NCBI RefSeq assembly: GCF_947507565.1
Contig: NC_089180.1
Span: forward strand, 3,348,001-3,412,000
Length of the DNA stretch: 64,000 nt
Source of the DNA: Oscarella lobularis
Taxonomy: Eukaryota > Porifera > Homoscleromorpha > Homosclerophorida > Oscarellidae
Direction of reading: 5' to 3'
A model generated the notes under the pieces. It saw nothing but the letters and a program-made list of their open reading frames with translations, did no database searches and was not told where the DNA came from. The position numbers were made by a program, and so were the translations under genes. Of the stretch, positions 22,426 to 30,988 are shown in pieces; the stretch's first letter is position 1; each line of letters opens with the position of its first letter.

Positions 22426-22690
22426 GTACAGTGCACCCACGCATAAGGTTTCCACGTGACTCTTCCCCGGATTTCGCCGCGTAATTCAAAATCAGAAGGA
22501 TTTACTATCTTTTCGCCAACGCGAAACGATGTAACATCCTTTCTCTAAGATTTGGTCGAAGGTTTAGTCAATCACATGCATGCTGATCGAGTAATTCTTC
22601 ATTATAGCGCAAAAGTACTTTTCTTCGTTTCTAAGCGTTAATCCCTTAGTAGGTAACCCACTTCTTTCTTCAAAACGAAACGGCCTACAC
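22426..22690 (+). repeat. Dispersed repeat R1, copy 1
   Basis: From GTACAGTGCACCCA to AACGGCCTACAC this 265-bp block matches 58153-58402 with many scattered differences. Shared landmarks are TATCTTTTCGC-AACGCGAAAC, TAAGATTTGGTCGAAGG and CATGCATGCTGATCGAGTAA. It has no coding content. Confidence 0.75.
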
Positions 22691-22819
22691 TTCTCTAAAT
22701 ATTGGCCGAAGCAATTTTCGGTTTGTTTTTCGTTTTCCTAAAATTAGGCTCTGAAGTATCGTTGCTAAGGGGCGTTTCCTAGAGCCTACGCTGCAATTCG
22801 CGATTCGGCGAAACGACAT

Positions 22820-23685
22820 TAAAGACAAAATTGGCATCTCATGCCGCTGTTTCTCTTAGAGACGAAAGCGACATTTCATGTCCCCGTTTTTCTCTTAGAG
22901 ACAAATGCAGCATCTCAAGCCGCAGTTTCTCGAAGAAAGCGGCATCTGCCGTTCCTCAAGCGGAATCTAATGCTGTCTTTTCTCTTAGAAACGAAAGCGG
23001 CATCAGGCTGCCGTTTCTCTTAGAGACAAATAAGGCATCTCATGCCGCCGTTTCGCCTAAAGAGGAAATCGGCATCTCATGCCGCCGTTTTTCTCAGAGG
23101 ACAAAAGCGGCATGTAATGCCGCCGTTTCTCTTAGAGACAAAGGCGGCGTCTCATGCTGCCATTTCTCGAAGAAAGCGGCATCTCACGCCGCGAAGAAAG
23201 CTGCATGCTGTCTCTTCTCTTAGAAACGAAAGCGGCATCTTACTCTGCAACAAATTAGGCTCATACCGCCGTTTTTCTTAGAGACGAAAGCGTCATGTTA
23301 TGCCGCCGTTTCTCTTAATTAAAGACGAACGGGGCATCTGATGCCGCCGTTTCTCTAAGAGGCGAAAACAGCATCTCAAGCCGCCGTTTCTCGAAGAGAC
23401 AAGAGCGGCGTCTCTTGCCGCCATTTCTCTAAATTGGCATCTCATGCCGCCGTTTCTCTTAGAGACGAAATCGGCATCGTTTTTTTCTTAGATACAAATG
23501 CGGCATCTCATGCCGCCGTTTCTCGAAGAAAGCGGCATCTCATGCCGCCGTTCCTCAAGCGGCATCTCATGCTGTCTTTTCTCTTAGAACTCCTGCTGCC
23601 GTTTCTCTTAAAGACAAATACTCATGCCGCCGTTTCGCTTAATTAAATCGGCATTTCATGCCGCCGTTTCTCTTTTAGCGCGATC
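22820..23685. repeat. Minisatellite with two hairpins per unit
   Basis: About 20 units of 38-45 bp follow the pattern CGGCATCTCATGCCGCCGTT then TCTCTTAGAGACGAAAG. Each unit holds two inverted repeats: GGCAT-CTC-ATGCC and CTCTTAGAG. Units vary by deletion and by change of the GGCAT stem. Long open frames here (rich in SHAAVSLRDE-type repeats) are by-products of the period, not genes. Confidence 0.95.
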
Positions 23686-23698
23686 ACACCTAGGATGC

Positions 23699-23748
23699 CA
23701 TAACGGTACCGTACCGTACCATACTCAGTACGGTACGGTACGGTTATG
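23699..23748. repeat. Near-perfect palindrome built of GTACCG units
   Basis: CATAACGGTACCGTACCGTA (left arm) and its complement (GTACGGTACGGTACGGTTAT-G) flank an 8-bp loop. The arms are about 21 bp with one or two mismatches. It may be a subterminal structure of a Harbinger-type element whose transposase remnant begins 350 bp downstream: a possible element end GCGCGATCACACCTAGG follows TTA at about 23674-23677. Confidence 0.7.
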
Positions 23749-24100
23749 ACAGACCTCGTTCGCACTACGGTTCGTTCACGTTCCGATGCTACCACTAATA
23801 AGTCGATTTTGTTTTTTTGTGTTTTTTTTCTATTTCGTCTTTTTTCGTAAATCTAAAGCAATAAAGAATACCTTTGCTGCATGTTACGTGGCAATAGCGC
23901 GCGCTCGCGATTCCTTGAATGGCTTTGGACGCCGTATTCCTTTTACTCTCTTCGGAGTCACCGTTGCGATTACTTCGACTGTTTTCGACCGCAACAACGC
24001 GAATTGAACGTCGAAGGAGACGACGACGTGGAGCGTACCTCCTCTTCGCTGCTTCGGTAGCGAATTTTTTGAGCATTTTGCCTCTGCTTTGACGACGAGA

Positions 24101-24283
24101 CAGGCATGGACGTTGCCTAGGTACTGCTTGCACGTAGAAGTAGCTCTAGCTGTCTTATGTTATTACGATATTAGCAGAAATCCTTCCTTTTGGGAGCATG
24201 CGTGTGAGCACTTCGACGGCCCCGCGTTGAAACAAAATTTCAGAATGAATCGCGAAACGTTCGTCTATTTATGCATACAGGTA
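24101..24283 (+). pseudogene. PIF/Harbinger-type transposase N-terminal fragment
   Basis: The plus frame reads RNPSFWEHACEHFDGPALKQ then NFRMNRETFVYLC. FW...F.....NFRM-x-R-x-TF-x-YLC is the typical beginning of HARBI1-like nucleases. A splice donor, CAG|GTATAT, follows the last conserved residue at about 24281, and no further Harbinger sequence is found. The catalytic DDE residues are lost. On the minus strand at about 24310-24480 a Lys/Glu-rich reading (AMKEKLAKARKC) might be a scrap of the second, MADF/Myb-like Harbinger protein; this is weak. Confidence 0.6.
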
Positions 24284-24714
24284 TATTGCAATAGCAATTA
24301 AATGAAAAGGAACGAGGTAATGATGATGTTTCTTGCTCCGTATTTGCTCCTCTGGAGGAGCCCGACTCAGGATTCTCAGTACGGCGGCATTTGCGTGCTT
24401 TCGCTAGCTTCTCTTTCATTGCGGAACGCTTTCTCTAGCGACAGGAGGCCATGGATGAATGAGAAGGCCAGGATGTTCTAACAGTCACCAAACTCAATTA
24501 GTGTAAGGAGCCAATCACACGCAATCACGTGAAAGGATTTGGCCAATCGTGTCACATGGAGAACAAAGGTTGAAGATTATTAGTAAATCGAATGCCACCA
24601 CTTGTATTAAATATAATGATGCTAAAAGATGCATAGGAAACTCCAAAACAGCCATAATGACCAAAAACTATTGTGCTAAAGGCCGGAGAAGTTTGAAAGC
24701 TTATGGTGGCCCGC

Positions 24715-25385
24715 ACTGTACCCTTCCGTATATATCCTTCTGTTGGTCTTGTATATCCTTCTGTTGGCCACATGCCCTTTGTCTTATGTATCCTTCCGTT
24801 GGTTTTATATATCCTTCTGTTGGTCATATATATACTTTCGTTGGTCTTGATATCGTACCATTGGTCTTGTATATCCTTCCGTTGGTTTTATATATCCTTC
24901 TGTTGGTCATATATATACTTCCGTTTGTCTTGCATATCGTACCATTGCTCTTGTATATCCTTCCGTTGGTTTTATATATCCTTCTGTTGGTCATATATCC
25001 TTCTGTTGGTCATATATATACTTTCGTTGGTCTTGATATCGTACCATTGGTCTTGTATATCCTTCCGTTGGTTTTATATATCCTTCTGTTGGTCATATAT
25101 ATACTTCCGTTTGTCTTGCATATCGTACCATTGCTCTTGTATATCCTTCCGTTGGTTTTATATATCCTTCTGTTGGTCATATATACTTTATACTTCCGTT
25201 TGTCTTGCATATCGTACCACTGGTCTTGTATATCCTACCGTTGGTCTTATATATCCTTCTAGCTGTTGGTCATATATATACTTCCGTTGGTCTTGTATAT
25301 CCTACCGTTGCTCTTGTATATCCTACCGTTGATCATATATACTGTATACTTCCGTTGGTCTTATATATCATACATATGCTATCAT
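24715..25385. repeat. 21-bp minisatellite with higher-order repeat
   Basis: Roughly 30 units of about 21 bp (TATATCCTTCYGTTGGTCWT) form the array. A block of about nine units, recognisable by variants CGTACCATTGGTCTTG and ACTTCCGTTTGTCTTGC, occurs at about 24830-24990 and again at about 25020-25180, so variants are copied in larger blocks. The 200-residue open frames here are artefacts of a period divisible by three. Confidence 0.95.
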
Positions 25386-25501
25386 ACCTTTTGTCCCTAT
25401 CGGCGCTTCATAACCATGGGCATGTAAGCTAGGCGTCCTCAAACTAACACCCCGAGCACAAGTCGGGCGTGGGGCTATGCGCCGTGATCAACGACGCGTG
25501 A

Positions 25502-25975
25502 TCACCAAATCAGGGAGCTTGCACGCATACCAAAGAAATAATAACACGCGATCGCGACCCAACGAAAACCTCTCAGACGGCCCGAATTGTCTCTAAACGC
25601 CGCGATCTCTTCTGAGTGGAGCCGGATGTACCGCTGGTACGCTTCCATCTCCCCAGCGTTTGGATCGTCGAGTCCTCCAAGCCGCGCGGTGCTGCTGTCG
25701 ACGCCGCCCCAATGCGAAAGCTGTGACCTGGCAAATGCGTACGACCAACATCGTCTTTGACAGTGGACGCCCATTGTGATGAAGAAATATTGGGCCCGAC
25801 TCCCAGCCGCGAATGATCAGGTACGCTAGTATCGCTCTCACAGGGCATAGGTCCGAGTCCGTGAGCCCCAAGTACACGTCTACCCCTCGCCGGAATGGAT
25901 CCGTCTTCATCTTCTCTAAGTATGCCTCTCCATTCTGTTGCCAGAATTGTTTCAGGTCTGGCAAAAACTAGTGAG
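25502..25975 (-). pseudogene. Tyrosine recombinase remnant (DIRS/Ngaro or Crypton type)
   Basis: Three overlapping minus-strand frames together give the recombinase catalytic region. Frame one has KTDPFRRGVDVYLGLTDSDL and CPVRAILAYLIIRG, frame two PGHSFRIGAASTAAPRGLED with the H-x-x-R pair, and frame three AYQRYIRLHSEEIA with the nucleophilic Tyr. Tyrosine recombinases cut and join DNA through that Tyr and integrate DIRS-type retroelements and Cryptons. At least two frameshifts (about 25660 and 25800) inactivate it. A DIRS-type reverse transcriptase and gag lie 10-12 kb away but are not contiguous, so a common origin is possible and not shown. Confidence 0.75.
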
Positions 25976-27140
25976 TATTGCTCTAGTTGAAGAAACTAAG
26001 TCGAAAAAATAAAAAAACTGCATTTACACGAGCCGACGTCAGTGAACTTTGTTGCCGTATCTTTCGTCTGTGAATTTGACAATCACGTTGTCTGACCCCA
26101 CTGAGCAAGAAACATCAATGGGCGAAACGCCTCCTTGATTTTGAGATGTTTGCCATTAAAGACTCCAGAGAAGGAAACAACTCTTCAGGGCGCTGTGGCT
26201 CCTTGTACTAAAATACTTTTGAGACGATCGACGGCGCAGCGCAAATTAGAGAGGAATTCCCGTATAGGCTGCAACGTGTGGGAGAGAACCACTGAGGCCA
26301 ATCTTTTCCACGGAAAGTTCCTCGCCGCATTCCACAATCGTAACAACGCTGAACAGAAAAATTTTATTTCCTGAAAGGGTAGCGGCATAACATAGAAAGA
26401 GTCCGCCAGTGCCGAGATTTCCGTTCGGACCCCATTTTGGAGGAAGCTTCTCACGAAAGTCTTTGTGTATCTGAAGAAGAGGGTCGCCCGTCGTCAAAAC
26501 ACGCAATTTTTCTTTATAACGAAGATGACGATCACGTCTTCGTAAAGAAAAGCTCCGTCGTTTGGATACGGCCCTTACTTCGTTGTGACTTACCATCCGC
26601 TTCGTTTGATTTTGCTTCTTCGGATCTCGCTGCCGCCGCCGTGTCACACCGATCATCAATTTTCGCCTCTTCAATCTTCACAAATTTACTCTTCTTTTTT
26701 GAATTTGTTCCTTCGGATCCCGCCGATCCAGAAGATTTCTCCTTATCAGATTTCTTTTTTCAGATCTGACTGATTTCGTTTCTGCTGTCTTCGCTCCTCT
26801 CGTTTCCAACTTGTAACGCCTCCTCCAAACAAGCATCGACAACCTTCATCAGTTCGGCCTCGCTTTTCTGTTCTTTTTGACCTCCCAAGTGTTGGAGTAG
26901 TCTCGCGTAGCCGCACCCTCCACCTTGGTGTTGATATCCACACCAGGAGAGGGTCTGGTGACATCCCTTGATGTCTCTGTGTTCCGCTGCCTCAATTATC
27001 GAGGGGGGTAATTGGTAGACACATGTCGCGTTGCCATAGCGTGTCGCACGCGACGAGTAGCAATGTTAGTCTTACGGTAGAATCGATCAGAAGCTCTGTG
27101 TTCGGTAGATCGAGATTCGCGCAGCAAAAACCAAGTCGGC
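25976..27140. other. Unassigned stretch upstream of the recombinase
   Basis: The minus strand at about 26580-26760 encodes a Lys/Ser/Glu-rich sequence (KEISDKEKSSGSAGSEGTN, KKKSKFVKIEEAKIDDR) and at about 26380-26450 FREKLPPKWGPNGNLGTGG. These look coding and could be the N-terminal part of the recombinase protein, but stops intervene and I recognise no domain. Confidence 0.35.
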
Positions 27141-27224
27141 TTTAGACATAAACTAGCTGACTAACCGGCTTCGCCCGGGTCGGGAGCAGGAGATTCTAAG
27201 GTTTTCGATGAACCCTGTGGCAGA

Positions 27225-27659
27225 CACTTGGAAAGGCGTAACTTTCCGTTTTACTTCCAACACTACCATTATGTCTGCGCTTCTGGAACCTAAATCGTAT
27301 TTGTGGACCCGCCCTCGGCACGCTTTGGGGAGCAAGACCCACTCCCGCTAAGTTGAGTACCCGGCTTTGCCCGTTGTGCGGAATTTTTTTGACAGGTAAC
27401 GATAGGGCACGTGGTTTGAATTGCTTGGGTAAGAGTTTCAAAGTATTGATGCTTCTTTGTGGCGTAGGTTCGTTGTTCGTGTATCGAAAAAAGTGTAGCA
27501 GGACGCATTTTTACTTTATTTAATTAAAACAGGATGAAAAGTCGAAGATTGAGGCCAACAGGCCAAACTTGGCGTTTAAGGTAACTACCAGAAAAAGTTC
27601 CTTTTAGGAAAAAACGTAGATGCAAGAAATGGCCAAAGGGCCAAAATAGTTCAAATTAA
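27225..27659 (+). repeat. Dispersed repeat R2, copy 1
   Basis: This block from CACTTGGAAAGGCGTAACTT to TAGTTCAAATTA matches 57140-57569 in the same orientation with only a few substitutions and small indels. The upstream 27160-27224 (CCGGCTTCGCCCGGGTCGGG and onward) is present only here, so copy 2 is 5'-truncated, as expected of a retroposed SINE or LINE tail. Confidence 0.9.
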
Positions 27660-27943
27660 AGAAACTACGTTTTTTTGTGTTGTAGAGTTACGTCAGTTTG
27701 GAAAAACAGGAGCGTCAAGTTGAAGAACGGAAGCGGAAAGACGATGGGTGGTTTGTCGACGGCGCGAAGGTGACTTTCGAGAAGAAAGCGCCGACTGTTG
27801 TCTGGTTGGAAGAGTTGTGGAAAGATCCGAAAGAGTGTCTTCGCGCTCGCCGTCGGCCTCATCATCGTTCGTTGTTGTTTGCAATGTTTCTTGATTGCAA
27901 GCATTGTTGATTTGCAGAGGGATTGTTGGCCTTCCGAAGCCAT

Positions 27944-28840
27944 TTATTCTGAGAGGTTGCGTCTGGCATGTCGCTTAGGAGAGGAAGTTTCTTGAGGATA
28001 GGAGACGTCAACTATAGACTGATAACGCAAATATTCCACATTGAACTTTGGAACATCAAGGAGAGTGTATTGCGTTATATCGCTGATGGGTTTGCGCGCA
28101 ATCTTTGAAATGGTCGTAGACGTAGCGGTCAGTTGAACTCTGACGTAGTCGTCGTTCTGGAGAGTGAGATAAGCCGAGATTTCACGGGAAGAGTGTCGGA
28201 CATGAGAAGAGTTTCCACAGGAGTTGCATAGAACATAGGGTTCTGTTGTTTCAATGAGAAAGGCGTCACCGTTATCGCAGGCGGTGCACGCGTAGTAGGA
28301 CTTGAAATTATTCATCCCAATCACGGTCGCATTCTTGAAGAGGTTGTGCGTTTCTTTTTTGAAGTGCGTCAACGGTGCGACTTCTCCGATGTCCTGAAAT
28401 GGTTTAATTTTGCATCCGTTTTTCGAGGAACGGCCCATTTGTACTTGACTGGTGAAGTTTCCCCAGAGAGTAGCAGTAGCCGACGCGGACTCGTCGGAGA
28501 TTCCAACTTTCCGTATCGGGGTGGTATATGATCTTTTCGTGAATACGTAACGGCAGAAAGAGAATCTCCAATGGGATTTGCGGAGTTGCATCCGTGTGGG
28601 TACGGACGTTCATCTTCTGCGGAGATCTGAGGATGGACGTTCTCTCAGTTAGTTTTGCTTCCATCGTGTTTGTGTAGGTGTTCCTCTTGAGAAGCGCATT
28701 GGAGAAGGAGACGGTTTCGTTTCGATTAACAGTGTCGACCAACTTGTCTCGCTTGCGCGGATAAAAAGAGATGAATCGAATACGACCAGATTCGTCTTTG
28801 GCGTATCCGTGGAAAAACTGTGATCCGCTTTCGGCAAGGG
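27944..28840 (-). pseudogene. Replication protein A-like OB-fold protein
   Basis: The first minus-strand block (28840 to about 28560) reads FFHGYAKDESGRIRFISFYP and continues with ETVSFSNALLKRN. The second (to 27944) has SASATATLWGNFTSQVQ, then ACTACDNGD...CNSCGNSSHVRH, a four-Cys zinc ribbon, followed by YVRVQLTATSTTISKIA. This order, OB-fold, 'TLWG' strand, then a zinc-ribbon-containing OB-fold, is that of the large RPA subunit and of RPA-like proteins carried by some transposons. Such proteins bind single-stranded DNA. The blocks are in different frames with either an intron or a shift near 28560. Whether it is a host gene or a transposon accessory gene is unclear. Confidence 0.5.
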
Positions 28841-29055
28841 TCAGATCGGATAGAACGTCAATCTTTGCGTGGAACGCCCCAAAGTAACCTGGGTGTGCGT
28901 GTAGACATTAGGTCTCATAACAAAACAACAAATTTAAATTGTGACGTTACCGACGGTGAAGTCGTATATGCGCTTATGCAAGAGAAATGCTTGAGCGGAG
29001 AAGAGTGAGCATTGGGTGAAAAACGGAGGTTGAAGTCGTTGGTAAAGCGGAGGCA

Positions 29056-29655
29056 CTCAGTGGCGTAGCCAGGGGGGGGGGGGGGGGGGGGGGGGTGCTT
29101 TGGATGCTTGAGCCAAGTACCTCAGTTAACTTTAGAAGGGGCTCAAAATTGGTGGTATGTGGTATTCGGAAATAGAAGCAGCAGAAGGCTTGCTGTATTC
29201 CCTTTTCAGGCAAAGTAGGTGCAATCGCCGAAGAAACGTTAGTCCTTGATGCAATTCGCTCTAGTTTAACACTGTCACGGTGCGCTTGGCTTTCTTCGTG
29301 GAAAATGAGACTCTCTTTTCGAAGACGCTTGCAGGGTATGGAGTTCCCAGTGTCGCATTTTATCGTGCTTTTGATAAAGAATACGGTACATTCCGAGCTC
29401 CTCTGAATCATAACGAAGCCAATTCTTTCTCGTGCCAGAAAGCCAGTCACGATTAAATCCATGCGACTGCTTGTTAAGTTGTTAGTACTCTTTGATGTTT
29501 TGCTTGATACAGACTTTGATGACCGGCTTGACACTGTGCTTCCTTTAGCTGCCACGCTAGATGTGGCTACACTTTATATATCATGCGGGTCTACTTACAT
29601 ATACTTATATATGCCAGTGGCGTAGCCAGGGGGGTGCTTTGGGTGCTCGAGCACC
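29056..29655. repeat. Element ends with GTGGCGTAGCCAGG and G24 tract, enclosing a zinc-finger-like scrap
   Basis: AGTGGCGTAGCCAGGG occurs at 29058 and 29611 in the same orientation, each followed by TGCTTTGG(A/G)TGCT. At the first copy an uninterrupted run of 24 G follows. The sequence resembles, from memory, the end of common animal hAT-like elements. Between them the minus strand encodes ARERIGFVMIQRSSECTVFF and LRKESLIFHEESQAHRDSVK, resembling the TTF/BED-type N-terminal finger of hAT-derived proteins, but the Cys ligands are poorly kept. Confidence 0.5.
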
Positions 29656-29860
29656 CTCTCAAGTTTGCTGAAAATAATTAAACTGGATAATGATGGCCCG
29701 TTGTTAGCCATCATGTGATCCACGAACACCCTTAGCAACTCTCCAGTAGAGAAGCTTTGCGCTGCATGGCAATTTCTTGTTGACGACTCACAGCAGATGA
29801 AAGGGAGAATCTTTGCACCTCGCTGTCACCTCGCTGTCCACCGTGGCCTTCAGGTGGAAA

Positions 29861-29866
29861 TATAAG
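29861..29866 (+). promoter_or_regulatory. Putative TATA box of the galectin gene
   Basis: TATAAG lies 87 bp upstream of the galectin ATG, which would place transcription start near 29891 and give a short 5' leader of about 57 bp. Placement is by spacing only. Confidence 0.45.
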
Positions 29867-29947
29867 CGAGAATGCGACGCTTTTGTTCATTCTTTACCCT
29901 AGCTTCTCAGCTCATCTTGCTCCTCTCACTCCAAGAAGATTCGCGTC

Positions 29948-30376
29948 ATGGCTTGCTTCACTCTGCCACTGGCAATCAACACCGTGCTGTCGCTGCAAAG
30001 CGCCGTGATCCTCAACGGAACGGTACTGTCAAACCCGAAACGTTTTAACTTGGTCACCAACGATACCAACTTGCCTCTCCACGTCAATCCGCGCTGGAAC
30101 CAGGGAAAAATCATCGTTATCAATCACAAGGTGAACGGCAAGTGGGGGAGCAACAAGACGGTAATTCCATTTCCAGCCAACTTCGGAAGTCCTGGATCGT
30201 CTTTCACGATGTCCGCTTCGATCTCGAGCACCTCTTTCGCCGTGTCGATCAATGATCAGGTCATCGCTCACTTTCCCAATATCGTGGGAGTAGACGAACT
30301 GAAGATCTTTCGAGTCGGCGATGAAGACTTCACAAACAATCCAGCCATCTGTGCCCAAAGTCTTCAAGTGAAGTGA
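29948..30376 (+). CDS. Galectin, single-domain, intronless
   Basis: This 142-residue protein spans one complete galectin carbohydrate-recognition domain, with no signal peptide, as usual for galectins that leave the cell by an unconventional route. The binding-site stretch LHVNPRWNQGKIIVINHKVN is followed by GKWGS: His45, Asn47, Arg49, Asn59 and Trp66 match the conserved sugar-contacting residues. The usual W-G-x-E-x-R is W-G-S-N-K-T, so the Glu and Arg that normally complete the lactose site are replaced by Asn69 and Thr71. The N-terminus MACFTLPLAINTVLSL and the end ELKIFRVGDEDF fit the first and late beta strands. Start: first ATG after the TATA-like box. A weak ATAAA lies near 30400. It is one of the few intact host genes here. 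Confidence 0.92.
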   Translation: MACFTLPLAINTVLSLQSAVILNGTVLSNPKRFNLVTNDTNLPLHVNPRWNQGKIIVINHKVNGKWGSNKTVIPFPANFGSPGSSFTMSASISSTSFAVSINDQVIAHFPNIVGVDELKIFRVGDEDFTNNPAICAQSLQVK

Positions 30377-30988
30377 GAAACAAGGTACGAGGTGCTGAGA
30401 TAAATGCGTCCGTTCCTAAGTAAAGTAAAGGTTTCTTAGCCAAAGGCGGTGCTCTCTCAATTGAACCTCTTGCATGTCTTTTGTCTGTTTATATGTTTCT
30501 GCTGCTTTCTTTCGTCGAGTAAATAGGTCATGGTTCTTGCATTCAAATTAATGAGAAACCTGCGCAAGAGCTACTAATGTCGTCGTGCTTACGTATTGCT
30601 CGTTGCCTTTCAACAATCGAGAACGCAACTCGGAAGAGGAGCGGGTTTCGGGGTCCCTACGTCTCGCAAAGTGTGACTTTTGGTCGCAACGTTTGCTGGA
30701 CCCTGTTGATCAAAATGCGTAGCTGTCCAGCCTGCAAGAAGGACGACAGAGAAAGAAAGACGCGTGATTTCACTTCCAATGCGGGACATGCTTGAGCGAA
30801 AAATTTATCATTACTTTCAAAAAACTACTAGTAATATCCTTTAAAGATATTTATAGGCTACGTCTGTCCTGTTGTCTCTTACAGCCGTACACAACTTGAG
30901 ACCCCAACAGTTGCATTAACACCAAAAAGCTTCACTGAGATTTATTTACGTCCTTTCAGCATAAAAACAACAACGTTTTGATGAGGAA
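30377..30988. other. Intergenic space between galectin and ZU5/DEATH gene
   Basis: The two genes converge here. It holds possible polyadenylation signals for both. No additional gene was recognised; the frame 30577-30795 lacks motifs. Confidence 0.5.

Noticed and set aside
22831-23646. Open frames of 70-130 codons repeating SHAAVSLRD-like units
   Set aside because: They arise from the 40-bp tandem array and change frame with each unit length; no start context or non-repetitive part.
22820-23685. CRISPR-like array of repeats and spacers
   Set aside because: Units are contiguous and all similar, without unique spacers; the organism is eukaryotic and no cas genes are present.
24549-25332. Open frames of 209 and 237 codons rich in Ile, Tyr, Ser and Trp
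   Set aside because: The 21-bp period keeps several frames open at once; this is minisatellite sequence, not a membrane protein.
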